Origin: Flectobacillus sp. BAB-3569
GTDB lineage: Bacteria; Bacteroidota; Bacteroidia; Cytophagales; Spirosomataceae
Length of the DNA stretch: 60,000 nucleotides
Reading direction: 5' to 3'
Assembly: GCF_002270355.1 (NCBI RefSeq)
Contig: NZ_NJFZ01000029.1
Coordinates: forward strand, 1 to 60,000
Both the position numbers and the translations under genes were made by a program. Below, piece after piece: positions 7,263 to 16,386 of this stretch. The notes beneath the pieces are model-generated. The model did not search any database, had not been told where the DNA came from, and saw only the letters and a list, made by a program, of their open reading frames with translations. The stretch's first letter is position 1. Each line of letters opens with the position of its first letter.

Positions 7263-8936
7263 ATGCACAAAGGACTGGAACTTATTGATTATCTGGTATT
7301 TCTCATTTATTTCGTGGTAGTGGCTGGCTATGGCTACTGGATTTATCAAAAGAAAAAATCAAAAGAAGCATCTTCTACAGATTTCTTCTTAGCTGAAGGT
7401 TCGCTTACATGGTGGGCAATTGGAGCATCGATGATTGCTTCAAACATTTCGGCAGAACAGTTCATTGGTATGGCTGGTAACGGCTACAAAATGGGTTTGG
7501 CAATTTCGACGTATGAGTGGATGGCAGCTGCTACGCTTATAATCGTGGCGGTATTCTTTATGCCGATTTACTTGAAGAACAAAATTTTTACAATGCCACA
7601 ATTCCTGAAACAGCGCTATAACTCGACCGTAAGTACGGTTATGGCTATTTTCTGGTTGATTTTATATGTTGTAGTAAACCTTACTTCTATCCTATATCTT
7701 GGTGCATTGGCGGTTTCGACTATCTCGGGTCTTGACTTTACCTTGTGTATGTGGGGATTAGCCATTTTTGCGGTAATCATCACTTTGGGTGGTATGAAAG
7801 TAATTGGTTTTACAGACGTAATTCAGGTATTCTTCTTGATTTTGGGTGGTTTGTGTACTACATACTTGGCTTTGACTTTGGTGTCAGATCAGTTTGGTTC
7901 ACAAGGTGCAATGGAAGGTTTGAGTCATATTTTCAATAAGGCAGATGACCATTTCCACATGATTTTGAAAAGAGATAATCCAAACTTTACTTCTTTGCCA
8001 GGTTTGACAGTATTAGTAGGTGGTATGTGGATTGTAAACTTAAACTATTGGGGATGTAACCAGTATATTACACAGCGTGCGTTGGGTGCTTCGTTACCAG
8101 TAGCTCGTGAAGGTTTGTTGTTTGCAGGTTTCTTAAAATTATTGATGCCAATCATCGTAGTATTGCCGGGTATTGCGGCTTACGTATTGCACGCAAACGG
8201 TATGTTTCAACAAGAAATGCTTGGCGCAGATGGTACAGTAAATGCTGACCACGCTTATCCAGTATTGTTGAACTTGTTGACACCAGGTTTGAAAGGCCTA
8301 TCTTTTGCAGCCTTGACTGCGGCTATCGTAGCATCTTTGGCAGGTAAAGCGAACTCTATTTCGACGATTTTTACCCTAGATATTTATCAAAAATTCTTTA
8401 AAAAGGATGCTTCAGAAGAACAATTGGTAAAAACAGGTCGTATCGTGATTGTGGTAGCAATGGTGATTGCGATTTTGATTTCTCCATACTTGGGTATTGA
8501 TAAAAAAGGTGGTTTTGATTTTATCCAAGAAATGACGGGTTATGTATCTCCAGGTATCTTCGCGGTATTCTTGTTAGGTTTCTTCTGGAAACGTGCTAAC
8601 TCAGCTGGTGCGATGGCTGCAACAATTGGTTCAGTAGTAATTTCATTAGTATTGAAAGATTTGCCAGAAATGACTGGTATGTACGATACAGTGTTTTATT
8701 CATCATTCTTAGATGGCGAAGGACACCATATTATTCCATTCCTTGACCGCATGGGCTTAACATTCCTAATCTGTGTGTTGATGATGGTAGTATTAGGTTT
8801 GGCAGATTCATCAACCAAGAGCGGTGAAAAAGCCTTGCAGATTGATGCTTCTATGTTCAAAACAAACACAGCATTTGCGGTTGGTGCAACAGTAATTGTC
8901 GGTATTCTTGTGGTTCTTTACACAGTATTCTGGTAG
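7263..8936 (+). CDS. Sodium/sugar symporter of the SSS (vSGLT-like) family
   Basis: A 557-residue, highly hydrophobic protein that follows Vibrio vSGLT through most of its length and should have the family's 14 membrane helices. Sugar- and gate-region residues are conserved with an offset of three: Asn61, Ser63, Glu65 and Gln66 in NISAEQFIGM, and Glu85 in STYEWM. The VNLTSILYLGALA, GFTDVIQVFFLILGG and GMWIVNLNYWGCNQYI segments also match. It should carry a monosaccharide across the inner membrane with Na+. The exact sugar cannot be read. It stands alone, with its own promoter and a repeat-filled 666-base gap behind it. Confidence 0.9.
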   Translation: MHKGLELIDYLVFLIYFVVVAGYGYWIYQKKKSKEASSTDFFLAEGSLTWWAIGASMIASNISAEQFIGMAGNGYKMGLAISTYEWMAAATLIIVAVFFMPIYLKNKIFTMPQFLKQRYNSTVSTVMAIFWLILYVVVNLTSILYLGALAVSTISGLDFTLCMWGLAIFAVIITLGGMKVIGFTDVIQVFFLILGGLCTTYLALTLVSDQFGSQGAMEGLSHIFNKADDHFHMILKRDNPNFTSLPGLTVLVGGMWIVNLNYWGCNQYITQRALGASLPVAREGLLFAGFLKLLMPIIVVLPGIAAYVLHANGMFQQEMLGADGTVNADHAYPVLLNLLTPGLKGLSFAALTAAIVASLAGKANSISTIFTLDIYQKFFKKDASEEQLVKTGRIVIVVAMVIAILISPYLGIDKKGGFDFIQEMTGYVSPGIFAVFLLGFFWKRANSAGAMAATIGSVVISLVLKDLPEMTGMYDTVFYSSFLDGEGHHIIPFLDRMGLTFLICVLMMVVLGLADSSTKSGEKALQIDASMFKTNTAFAVGATVIVGILVVLYTVFW

Positions 8937-8962
8937 TTATGAAGCATGAATGCCGAATTAGA

Positions 8963-9115
8963 TTTAAGTTATGTGTTTTAGGGAACAGGCAATAGGCACG
9001 AGGCAAAGAGTGTTAACATGTTTTTTAGTAAGGCTAGATATGTTTTTGCCGAATGCCCATACCTGAAAGCCGAAAGCACAAAAATTAATTTTTATTTTGC
9101 GGACTAACTTAAGTA
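8963..9115. repeat. ~150-bp intergenic element with TTTAAGTTA ends, copy 1
   Basis: It begins TTTAAGTTATGTGTTTTAGG and ends GGACTAACTTAAG, so its ends are short inverted repeats. The inside holds GGCAATAGGCACGAGGCAAAG, then CTGAAAGCCGAAAGCACAAA. Two more copies lie at 9131-9294 (directly behind, same orientation) and 11496-11659. No reading frame is preserved. Confidence 0.7.
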
Positions 9116-9130
9116 ATCGAGCAGAATAAT

Positions 9131-9294
9131 ATTTAAGTTATGTGTTTAGGGACAAGGCAACAGGCACAAGGCACAGAGTGTTAAAATGTTTTTATTAACC
9201 ACAGCTATGCTTTTTTCCAAAGCCCACCGCCAAAAGCTGATACCTGAATGCCTGAGGCACAAAAATTAAATTCTATTTTGCCCACTAACTTATA
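9131..9294. repeat. ~160-bp intergenic element with TTTAAGTTA ends, copy 2
   Basis: A second, diverged copy of the 8963 element in tandem. It starts ATTTAAGTTATGTGTTTAGG, contains GGCAACAGGCACAAGGCACA, CCGCCAAAAGCTGATACCTG and GCACAAAAATTAAATTC, and ends GCCCACTAACTTAT. Together the two copies fill most of the gap downstream of the symporter. Confidence 0.7.
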
Positions 9295-9429
9295 TAAAAA
9301 TAACCTAGATAGAATCTTGCAGGATTAGGTTTGATAGATCGATGAGATAAAATATTCGTAATCAAAACTTATCAATTCTGCTCAAGTATTTCCGAAGTTT
9401 TTACACTAGGATGATTCTCTTGATTTTAT

Positions 9430-9525
9430 CCAAAAAGCGGTCGAAAATTATTTTTCGACCGCTTTTTGGGTTTTATAATGCTTGATATAGCATGGTTGAA
9501 GACGTAAAATGTGTTGCGTTTCTAC
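9430..9525. repeat. Composite repeat: GCGGTCG hairpin plus right arm
   Basis: A hairpin at 9430-9469 (CCAAAAAGCGGTCGAAAA facing TTTTCGACCGCTTTTTGG, perfect except at the loop) is followed, as at 6847 and 16296, by a right-hand arm at 9498-9525 containing GAAGACGTAAAA and TGCGTTTCTAC. At 9547-9567 a copy of the TAATCACTCATTC word follows. Confidence 0.7.
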
Positions 9526-9590
9526 AACAAGAATAAAAATTTAAAATAATCACTCATTCTCTCAATCGTAAATCACTAAATGTTTTGTTG

Positions 9591-9598
9591 TAATTTTG
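9591..9598 (+). promoter_or_regulatory. Candidate -7 box at the miaA start
   Basis: TAATTTTG fits the TAnnTTTG consensus and ends four bases before the miaA ATG at 9603. If used, transcription would start at or very near the start codon, giving a leaderless mRNA. No clear -33 TTTG is present at the expected distance. Confidence 0.35.
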
Positions 9599-9602
9599 TA
9601 GT

Positions 9603-10514
9603 ATGTCAAATTCGTCAAAATACTTAATTATCATTGCTGGACCAACTGCCGTTGGCAAAACAGATCTATGTGTCAGGCTTGCTAAACACTTCGATACAGA
9701 AGTGGTTTCGGCAGATTCTCGACAGTTTTATCAAGAATTAGCTATAGGAACGGCTAAGCCTACCTCCGAGGAAATGCAAGGGGTAAAACACCACTTTATC
9801 GACTCTCATAGTATTGCTGATTATTACTCCGTTGGCGACTACGAACGTGATTGTTTGGCGGTGTTGGACGAAATATTTATGCGTAAAGATGTAGCCATTT
9901 TGACAGGAGGGTCGGGGATGTTTATCAAAATCGTAACCGACGGACTCGACGAAATGCCCGAAGCAGATTTGGAGCTACGGGAATCATTAATGACACGTTT
10001 GGAGACCGAAGGACTGGATAGTTTGACAACTCAACTCCGAGAACTTGACCCCGTTTATTTTGAAGAAGTAGATCAACAGAATCCACAACGAATTGTGAGA
10101 GCGTTGGAGGTTTGCTTGGCTACGGGACAGCCTTTTTCGGCTTTTCGTAAAAAACAAAAAAAGGAAAGACCATTTGAATGTATCAAAATCGCACTCGAAC
10201 GACCACGGGAAGAATTATACGCTCGTATTGATTTACGAATGGATTTGATGCTGGCGCAAGGACTAGAAGAGGAGGCAAGAAGCGCTTTGCCATACCGAGA
10301 ACATTATGCCTTAAAAACAGTGGGCTACAAAGAGATTTATGAGCATTGGGATGGTCAGTATGATCGTGATGAAATGGTGCGTTTGCTTAAAAGAAATACT
10401 CGTCGCTATGCCAAACGCCAATTGACATGGTTTCGAAACCAAGATGATTTCCAATGGTTTGACCCCAAACAAGAAGCAGAAATAGTGAAATACATTGAAA
10501 ATGTAATGTTGTAA
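9603..10514 (+). CDS. miaA: tRNA dimethylallyltransferase MiaA
   Basis: A 303-residue MiaA of normal length. It has the P-loop GPTAVGKT (residues 13-20), the SADSRQFYQELAIGTAKP segment that binds the substrates, HHFIDSHSI, the LTGGSGMFIK loop, and the C-terminal TRRYAKRQLTWFRNQ motif. MiaA transfers a dimethylallyl group to N6 of A37 in tRNAs that read UNN codons. The gene stands alone between repeat-rich gaps. Confidence 0.95.
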   Translation: MSNSSKYLIIIAGPTAVGKTDLCVRLAKHFDTEVVSADSRQFYQELAIGTAKPTSEEMQGVKHHFIDSHSIADYYSVGDYERDCLAVLDEIFMRKDVAILTGGSGMFIKIVTDGLDEMPEADLELRESLMTRLETEGLDSLTTQLRELDPVYFEEVDQQNPQRIVRALEVCLATGQPFSAFRKKQKKERPFECIKIALERPREELYARIDLRMDLMLAQGLEEEARSALPYREHYALKTVGYKEIYEHWDGQYDRDEMVRLLKRNTRRYAKRQLTWFRNQDDFQWFDPKQEAEIVKYIENVML

Positions 10515-10878
10515 AAGGAAGTTATGATAATGGCATATTAGTTATCAGAGTTAAATCCTAATAAAGGAGAGACAATCAATATACCTGTGCCATACGATAG
10601 TAAGTAGCTGCCCAATAGCTGTAAACATATTTTGAGTGAAAATCCCGAAGGCTGAGTGCCAAAAGCTCAACGCCATCATAACAAATGTAGCGGCCTCTAT
10701 TAGAAGTCGCTACAAAAGAATCCTTAAACCAAAACTAAATTTAAAATTTTGAGCACCCAAACATTCAAATTTGTTTGAATGAGGACGCAATATCTTGACG
10801 AAAAGCCATAGCGATTTTGGTGAAATAGCATATTTACGCAAAACCATTAGGACTTCTCTAAAATCTTCTTTGTAAAAA
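10515..10878. other. Gap between convergent miaA and a small secreted protein
   Basis: No gene is visible in these 364 bases. There is a hairpin at 10686-10714 (TGTAGCG facing CGCTACA, with further partial pairing inside), which could end transcription from either side. A degenerate GAAGGCTGAGTGCCAAAAGC repeat word lies at about 10645-10665. Confidence 0.5.
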
Positions 10879-11112
10879 TTAACCTTTATTTTGTTGAAAA
10901 ACTGTACCTAAAACAGTAGCTCCAATCGCTACAAGCTTACTTTTTTCCTTAAGCTTAGCAATCGAAATGGTATTTTTTGTTTTAGTTTCTTTAGCAACCT
11001 TCTTTTCGGTCTTTTTAGGTGCTAAAAGGTTATGAGGAAATCCAATAGCTAACGACTCGAAATTAACCGAAGTTGCAATTACAAAAGAGGTCAATACTAT
11101 GAGCTTTTTCAT
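10879..11112 (-). CDS. Small Lys-rich secreted protein, unknown function
   Basis: A 77-residue protein with an N-terminal signal peptide (MKKLIVLTSFVIATSVNFES, probable cleavage after SLA). It has a strongly basic middle (PKKTEKKVAKETKTKNT) and a hydrophobic C-terminal stretch (LVAIGATVLGTVF). I do not recognise the family. It has no obvious operon partner. The signal peptide and balanced composition make it a likely real gene. Confidence 0.55.
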   Translation of the reverse strand: MKKLIVLTSFVIATSVNFESLAIGFPHNLLAPKKTEKKVAKETKTKNTISIAKLKEKSKLVAIGATVLGTVFQQNKG

Positions 11113-11495
11113 GTGACTTGTAAGTTTTTTTGTGCTTTGAATCGTTAGTCGCTCGCGGCGATTTTTAATTACAATTCAAAGTTATAGGTTTTGTATAGTA
11201 TTATGCAATACATAGTACCGTTTTTATTCCAGAAAACAGGATGAGTGGTAATCTGTTTGGATGAATGGTTGGCCTATTTGTCCATAAGATGCAGCTGGTA
11301 GAAGGAAAGTTGCAGGGCGGCCGAATTATTTTTTCAACTATTTTAAAAAAAGAAGTAAAATGGTGTCTTGTGTGTTGATTATCAGTTGTTTGTGGTTTTT
11401 CGAAAATGAAAAAACAATTGAATAGCGTAAAAATAGAGAAAGAGAAATATGATATCACCCCCAATCTTTGAGCAATAAGTGAGTGAGGACAATCA

Positions 11496-11659
11496 AATTT
11501 AAGTTGTTTGCCTTAGGCGCAACATTAGGCACAAGTCAACAGGCGCAAGGCAAAGAGTTTTAAATTGTTTCTTAATAATCAAAGATATGCTCTTGCCCAA
11601 AGACCATGGCTGAGAGCCGAAAGCTCAATAATTAAGTTTTACTTTGCCCACTAACTTAT
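11496..11659. repeat. ~160-bp intergenic element with TTTAAGTTA ends, copy 3
   Basis: Third copy of the 8963/9131 element. It begins AATTTAAGTTG, contains CAACAGGCGCAAGGCAAAGAG, GGCTGAGAGCCGAAAGCTCA and CTTTGCCCACTAACTTA, and ends at a TAACTTA end. It fills the second half of the 11113-11674 gap. The first half (11201-11464) shows only an implausible Phe- and Cys-rich frame. Confidence 0.65.
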
Positions 11660-11674
11660 CATTAAAATACCGCT

Positions 11675-12114
11675 TTATAAAAACTTCTGTAATAAAATTC
11701 GACTTTGCTCGATGGGCTCACGTTTTTCAAAATCTATTATATGAAAACCATTAGAAATACCAAAAATCTGCATGGCTTTCAAATAGTTTCTAGTTTTGAA
11801 GATAATGCTCGAATACCCTTCTTTTTTGCCCAATCTTCCATTTGATCTGCTAAATTCTTGGCAATTTTTTGTTTTCGATAGGCTGGCAAAACAGCACCCA
11901 TCCAGCTGTAAAATGAACCATCATTGTTTTTTTGATAGCCAGCTTTGAAGCCTACAGGCATGTCTTCGTCATAAGCCACAAGGATGAGGTGTTTTGGCGA
12001 ATGCTCAAAACGTTCTTGGTAAACTTCCTTGGCATAGAGATTTTCAAACTCAGGGATACCTGCCGAAATGCTTAAAATATCCTCTACGGATCCTTGTCGA
12101 TAAGATATTTGCAT
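11675..12114 (-). pseudogene. GNAT family N-acetyltransferase, frameshifted
   Basis: The first frame (MQISYRQGSVEDILS... onward from 12114) has a GNAT core with the acetyl-CoA loop region VLPAYRKQKIAKNLADQME, then stops early after ALSSKLETI. Adding one A to the run of four A at the coding-strand position near 11795-11798 yields SSKTRNYLKAMQIF and GISNGFHIIDFEKREPIEQ before a stop at 11675. Those are exactly the family's C-terminal RN..M..F..NGF elements, giving 146 residues in total. The split is therefore one missing base. The substrate is unknown. An upstream in-frame start at 12141 was rejected as a Lys-rich extension. Confidence 0.75.
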
Positions 12115-12417
12115 ATTTTTTAATTTTTTTTCGTGCCACAAAGATAATTTTCATCTGAGTTAAATACCATACTTCCAAATTTTAGGATAGCCTAAAATTT
12201 TTTAGACTTAGAAAAGTAATATTTTTTGACTTTTATTGCGTATATCATTTAGCGTTCAATCTGGTTAAAAATGTTTGGAAATTTGAATAATAGCCCCTAG
12301 ATTTCGAAAAATTCAATTCAACGACATTCCTGTCAATCATTTGACAATCTTTATTATATCCTAATGGAAAATTGGGGGTGAATGCTATTGCCCTTTTACA
12401 ACAAACTATTGTAAACT

Positions 12418-13944
12418 ATGCATGAATTACTCAAGTCGCTGGGTATTGCCCAGTTGAATCACGGTACAAGCACAGGACTCAAATCATGGTCGTCGGGCGA
12501 TACAGTGATTGATTCTTTTTCACCTGTTGATGCCGAACTGATAGCCCAAGTATATCAGACTACTCAAGAAGACTATGAGTTGGTTTTGAGCAAAGCACAA
12601 AATGCCGCTATTGAATGGCGTAATATCCCAGCCCCAAAGCGTGGCGAAATTGTACGCCAAATGGGAGAGGCTTTTCGCAAGCACAAAGAAAATTTGGGGA
12701 AATTAGTTTCTTACGAAATGGGCAAAAGCCTTCAAGAAGGCTTGGGCGAAGTCCAAGAAATTATCGACATCTGCGATTTTGCCGTTGGACTTTCTCGTCA
12801 GTTGTATGGACTGACCATGCATTCCGAGCGCCCCTCACATCGTATGTATGAGCAATGGCATCCACTTGGGATTGTAGGAATTATCTCTGCTTTTAACTTT
12901 CCAGTAGCCGTTTGGTCATGGAACGCCATGTTGGCATGGGTTTGTGGTAATGTTTGTATTTGGAAACCTTCCGAAAAAACGCCACTGACTGCTATTGCTT
13001 GTCAGCATATTATTTCGGAGGTATTACGTCAAAATCATCTTCCTGAAGGACTTTCCTCTATTATCACAGGCAAGGCACAGGTAGGAGATTGGTTGGTTTC
13101 GGACAAACGTGTAGCCTTGATTTCAGCCACGGGCTCTACTCGAATGGGACGTGCTGTGGGGATTAAAGTGGCGGAACGTTTTGGCAAATGTCTTCTGGAG
13201 TTAGGCGGAAATAATGCCATTATCATTACTGAAAATGCTGACTTAAACATCGCAATTCCTGCTGTGGTATTTGGTGCAGTAGGTACCGCTGGACAGCGTT
13301 GTACAAGCACACGTCGTTTGATTATTCGTGATTCTATTTATCAACAAGTAAAAAAACGATTGGTGAAGGCCTATGCCCAACTACGAATTGGAAATCCGCT
13401 TGATGCTAACAATCATGTTGGCCCGTTGATTGATAAAGATGCTGTAAAAGCCTATTTGTCTGCCGCGGTGCAAGTCGTAGAACAAGGCGGAAAAATGCTC
13501 ATCGATGCAGAGGTTTTGGAAGGTGCAGGCTTTGAATCAGAGTGTTATGTGCGTCCGTGTATCGCCGAAGCTAAACCCGATTTTGCCATAGTTCAACACG
13601 AAACATTTGCGCCAATTCTGTATTTATTGTCATATAGCACAATAGATGAGGCTATTGCGATTCAGAACAATGTGCCACAAGGACTTTCATCGGCAATTTT
13701 TACCCTAAATCTTCGTGAAGCCGAACAATTCCTATCACCAAATGGCTCAGATTGTGGTATTGCCAATGTTAATATTGGTACTTCAGGTGCCGAAATTGGA
13801 GGGGCTTTTGGTGGTGAAAAAGAAACAGGTGGAGGAAGAGAATCAGGCTCGGATGCTTGGAAATCCTATATGCGTCGTCAAACCAATACCATTAACTATG
13901 GAACAACATTGCCTTTGGCACAAGGAATAAAATTTGATTTTTAA
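12418..13944 (+). CDS. amaB: L-2-aminoadipate-6-semialdehyde dehydrogenase (ALDH7/antiquitin type)
   Basis: A 508-residue NAD-dependent aldehyde dehydrogenase. Catalytic Cys295 sits in GTAGQRCTSTRR and general base Glu261 in ELGGNN. The NAD-binding segments SAFNFPVAVWSWN and WKPSEKTPL and the SATGST loop are present. The length, the QRCTSTRRL signature and the EIGGAFGGEKETGGGRESGS region fit the ALDH7 (AmaB/Pcd/antiquitin) group, which oxidises 2-aminoadipate 6-semialdehyde to 2-aminoadipate in lysine breakdown. The following 2-oxoadipate dioxygenase and saccharopine-dehydrogenase-like genes support that substrate. Confidence 0.85.
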   Translation: MHELLKSLGIAQLNHGTSTGLKSWSSGDTVIDSFSPVDAELIAQVYQTTQEDYELVLSKAQNAAIEWRNIPAPKRGEIVRQMGEAFRKHKENLGKLVSYEMGKSLQEGLGEVQEIIDICDFAVGLSRQLYGLTMHSERPSHRMYEQWHPLGIVGIISAFNFPVAVWSWNAMLAWVCGNVCIWKPSEKTPLTAIACQHIISEVLRQNHLPEGLSSIITGKAQVGDWLVSDKRVALISATGSTRMGRAVGIKVAERFGKCLLELGGNNAIIITENADLNIAIPAVVFGAVGTAGQRCTSTRRLIIRDSIYQQVKKRLVKAYAQLRIGNPLDANNHVGPLIDKDAVKAYLSAAVQVVEQGGKMLIDAEVLEGAGFESECYVRPCIAEAKPDFAIVQHETFAPILYLLSYSTIDEAIAIQNNVPQGLSSAIFTLNLREAEQFLSPNGSDCGIANVNIGTSGAEIGGAFGGEKETGGGRESGSDAWKSYMRRQTNTINYGTTLPLAQGIKFDF

Positions 13945-14034
13945 ATGGGAAAATAACGATTGGGTTTTTAAAAGATAGAGACCTTCGTCCAGATTTTATA
14001 ACAAACTAATAAACAAATAACTAATTAAGCATTT

Positions 14035-14952
14035 ATGAAAAATCAAGAAGAAATAACTCAGGCGCTGATGGATCAGCTTTGGCAGAACTATTGTCAACGA
14101 GTGAGTTATGCACGTGCGTATGCCGACATGGTTTTGGCAAAAGGTGGTCAGGTGGTAAATGACCACTGTGCATTCCGTACATTTAATACTTTTACAGGAG
14201 AGCAAAAAGCAGGAATTGTAGCTATTTCAGAAGTATTAGAAAGTTTGGGTTATGTAAAAATTGCACCCTATTCTTTTCCTTCAAAGCATTTGAATTCATT
14301 TCATTATCAACATCCAACCAATATCAATTTTCCGAAATTCTTTGTAACTCAACTTGAGGTAGCAGAATTGCCTTCAGAAACACAAGCGCTGATTAATGAT
14401 GCAGTAGCTTCTGGCGAAGACGCGCTTTCGGGAGATGCTCGTAACTATTTGTCGGAGTTAGCACAAGCCAAAGAATTATCTGATGACAAGGCTGAAGTTC
14501 TGATCACTGCATTGGTGAAATTCTTTGGTCGTCCTTGGAAGCCTGCTAAAAAAAGCACGATTCTGGAAGTGAATAAGGTTTCTCAGTTTGCTGCATGGAC
14601 GCTGTTGCACGGTAATTCGGTAAACCACTTTACGGCTTATATCAATTATCAAAAAGTAGAGGGATGGGATGATATAGAGTCAACGATGAAAGCGCTGGAA
14701 GATGCAGGTATCCCAATCAAACCTGCTATTGAAGGTGCTAAGGGAAGCAAACTTCGTCAGAGTTCTACTCAAGCAGTTGACGAACTTTGTCCTGTGATAG
14801 AAGAGGATGGAAGCGAAGGGCAATTGCAGTGGTCGTATGCCTACTATGAACTAGCTGAGCGTAACTATATCGAACAAGATGGTCAACAAGTTTGGTTTGA
14901 CGGCTTTTTAGGCGAACAGGCTACGAATCTTTTTGAGATGACGAAGAGATAG
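14035..14952 (+). CDS. hglS: Short-form 2-oxoadipate dioxygenase/decarboxylase (HglS/DUF1338 family)
   Basis: A 305-residue DUF1338 protein. The first metal ligand His44 and substrate Arg48 appear as NDHCAFRTF, with the same spacing as His70/Arg74 of Pseudomonas HglS. The second ligand His198 is in VNHFTAYI. A C-terminal Glu in the YYELAERNYIEQDGQQ region is expected to complete the Fe(II) site. HglS converts 2-oxoadipate to D-2-hydroxyglutarate with release of CO2. This protein is about two-thirds the length of the proteobacterial enzyme, the usual short form in Bacteroidota. It follows amaB after 90 bases, and a lysine-catabolic operon is likely. Confidence 0.8.
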   Translation: MKNQEEITQALMDQLWQNYCQRVSYARAYADMVLAKGGQVVNDHCAFRTFNTFTGEQKAGIVAISEVLESLGYVKIAPYSFPSKHLNSFHYQHPTNINFPKFFVTQLEVAELPSETQALINDAVASGEDALSGDARNYLSELAQAKELSDDKAEVLITALVKFFGRPWKPAKKSTILEVNKVSQFAAWTLLHGNSVNHFTAYINYQKVEGWDDIESTMKALEDAGIPIKPAIEGAKGSKLRQSSTQAVDELCPVIEEDGSEGQLQWSYAYYELAERNYIEQDGQQVWFDGFLGEQATNLFEMTKR

Positions 14953-14955
14953 TTT

Positions 14956-15084
14956 TTTTAGGCACTAGGGGAGAGGGGTTAGGGTTGAGTTTTTTATTTA
15001 GGGAACAGGCACAAAGGCACAGAGTGGTTTTAGGCACTAGGGGAGAGGGTTTAGGGGATAGTAGAGACGCAATGCTTTTCGTCT
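14956..15084. repeat. Repeat cluster between hglS and the saccharopine-dehydrogenase-like gene
   Basis: The unit TTTTAGGCACTAGGGGAGAG occurs twice (14956-14984 and 15028-15056). Between the copies lies GGGAACAGGCACAAAGGCAC, a member of the dispersed GGCACAAAG family. At 15061-15084 there is a GTAGAGACGCAATGC arm. At 15118-15168 follows a CACAATTCATCATTCACAA type tract, also seen at 24715. Confidence 0.7.
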
Positions 15085-15201
15085 TGATTTCCTTGATAAA
15101 AGTGTTAGTAATCTAAAATTTACATTCACAATTCATCATTCACAACTCATCACTAATCCCTCTTTACTTATCCCCTTACCCCTTCTTTAAATTAATTTAC
15201 T

Positions 15202-16257
15202 ATGAAAAAAATACTTGTAATTGGAATGGGAAAAGTGGGCTCCTTGGTAGGGGTTTTACTTTCCAAAAGATTTGAAGTGACTGGTCTCGACAAAAACGGA
15301 CCAGCTACAGAAGTGGGTTTTCCAACAATCAAAGGAGATGTCACAGACCGTGCATTGCTCGAAAAATTGATACCAGATTTTGATGCAGTGGTATCTTGCA
15401 TGCCTTACAATCTGAATTTGGCCATAGCCGAAACGGCCTATCAATCAGGTAAACATTATTTTGACTTGACTGAGGATGTTCCTACGACGACTGCGATTCG
15501 TGCAATGGCAGCCCGTGGGAGTCGTGCGGTGTTGGCACCGCAATGCGGTTTGGCGCCAGGCTTTATTGGAATTGTGGGTGCTGACTTAGCCAATCGCTTT
15601 ACTCGCTTGAGAGATATTGAGCTACGAGTTGGTGCTTTGCCTAAATATCCTAATGGCTTATTGGGTTATTCATTTACATGGTCACCTGCTGGGGTAATCA
15701 ATGAGTATATCAACGACTGTGAGGTGATTCATAATGGTAAAGTAAAGCTTGTGCCAGCGCTCGATGGTCTCGAAACCATCAATATCGAAGGTATGGAATT
15801 TGAAGCTTTCAGTACTTCGGGTGGTTTGGGAACGATGTGCGAAACTTATGAAGGGAAGGTAGACACGCTTAATTACAAGACCATTCGCTATCCTGGGCAT
15901 GGTAAATTGATGCGTTTTTTATTGTATGAATTAATCTTGAAAGACCGTCGTGAGTTGATAGAAGAAATTCTTACAGAAGCAAAACCTCCTGTTCAGGAAG
16001 ATGTGGTATATGTCTATGCCGTAGTGGAAGGCTGGAAAAATGACCGCATCGAGCGTGAAGAGTTTTATCGTGCCTATTCACCAATCAAGATTGATGGGAA
16101 ACATTGGCGAGCGATTTCATGGACTACAGCAGCTTCGATTGTGGCGGTGGTAGAATTGGTAGCGGATGGCAAACTCCCTCAAACTGGTTTTATCAAACAA
16201 GAAGATATACCTCTAGCAGATTTGCTTGCTACAACTACTGGGCAGTATTTTAGCTAA
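15202..16257 (+). CDS. Saccharopine dehydrogenase-like / L-lysine 6-dehydrogenase-like oxidoreductase
   Basis: A 351-residue protein of the saccharopine dehydrogenase family. The N-terminal Rossmann domain has GMGKVG at residues 8-13 (MKKILVIGMGKVGSLVG). The LAPQCGLAPGFIGIVGADLA segment marks the family's catalytic domain. Bacterial L-lysine 6-dehydrogenase is built on this fold and is of similar size, and forms the semialdehyde that AmaB oxidises. A saccharopine-cleaving or reducing enzyme is the alternative. Its place after amaB and hglS suggests it feeds that route. The 250-base repeat-filled gap leaves open whether it shares their transcript. Confidence 0.75.
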   Translation: MKKILVIGMGKVGSLVGVLLSKRFEVTGLDKNGPATEVGFPTIKGDVTDRALLEKLIPDFDAVVSCMPYNLNLAIAETAYQSGKHYFDLTEDVPTTTAIRAMAARGSRAVLAPQCGLAPGFIGIVGADLANRFTRLRDIELRVGALPKYPNGLLGYSFTWSPAGVINEYINDCEVIHNGKVKLVPALDGLETINIEGMEFEAFSTSGGLGTMCETYEGKVDTLNYKTIRYPGHGKLMRFLLYELILKDRRELIEEILTEAKPPVQEDVVYVYAVVEGWKNDRIEREEFYRAYSPIKIDGKHWRAISWTTAASIVAVVELVADGKLPQTGFIKQEDIPLADLLATTTGQYFS

Positions 16258-16295
16258 GTATGAAATGAGAAGCTATGGTTGATCTCCAAGTTTTC

Positions 16296-16386
16296 ATCAA
16301 AAAGGGGGCGGAAAATATTTTCTGCTCCCTTTTTGATATTACTATGCTAGATATAACTCGGCTTAAGACGCAATCATTGCGTCTCT
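16296..16386. repeat. Composite repeat: hairpin plus GAGACG right arm
   Basis: A hairpin at 16296-16337 (ATCAAAAAGGGGGCGGAAAA facing TTTTCTGCTCCCTTTTTGAT) lies 39 bases after the stop and may terminate the lysine genes. It is followed by an arm at 16362-16386 reading CTTAAGACGCAATCATTGCG then TCTC. Hairpin and right arm keep the same order and similar spacing as at 6847-6939 and 9430-9525. The rest of the 16258-16647 gap is AT-rich, with no gene seen. Confidence 0.75.

Noticed and set aside
11201-11464. 87-residue minus-strand frame
   Set aside because: Rich in Phe, Cys and His without a domain, no conserved start context, and embedded in repeat-like intergenic DNA. It is judged a chance frame.
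6796-16386. Insertion-sequence remnants
   Set aside because: Inverted arms are present, but no transposase fragment is found in or near any copy. They are kept as non-autonomous repeats.
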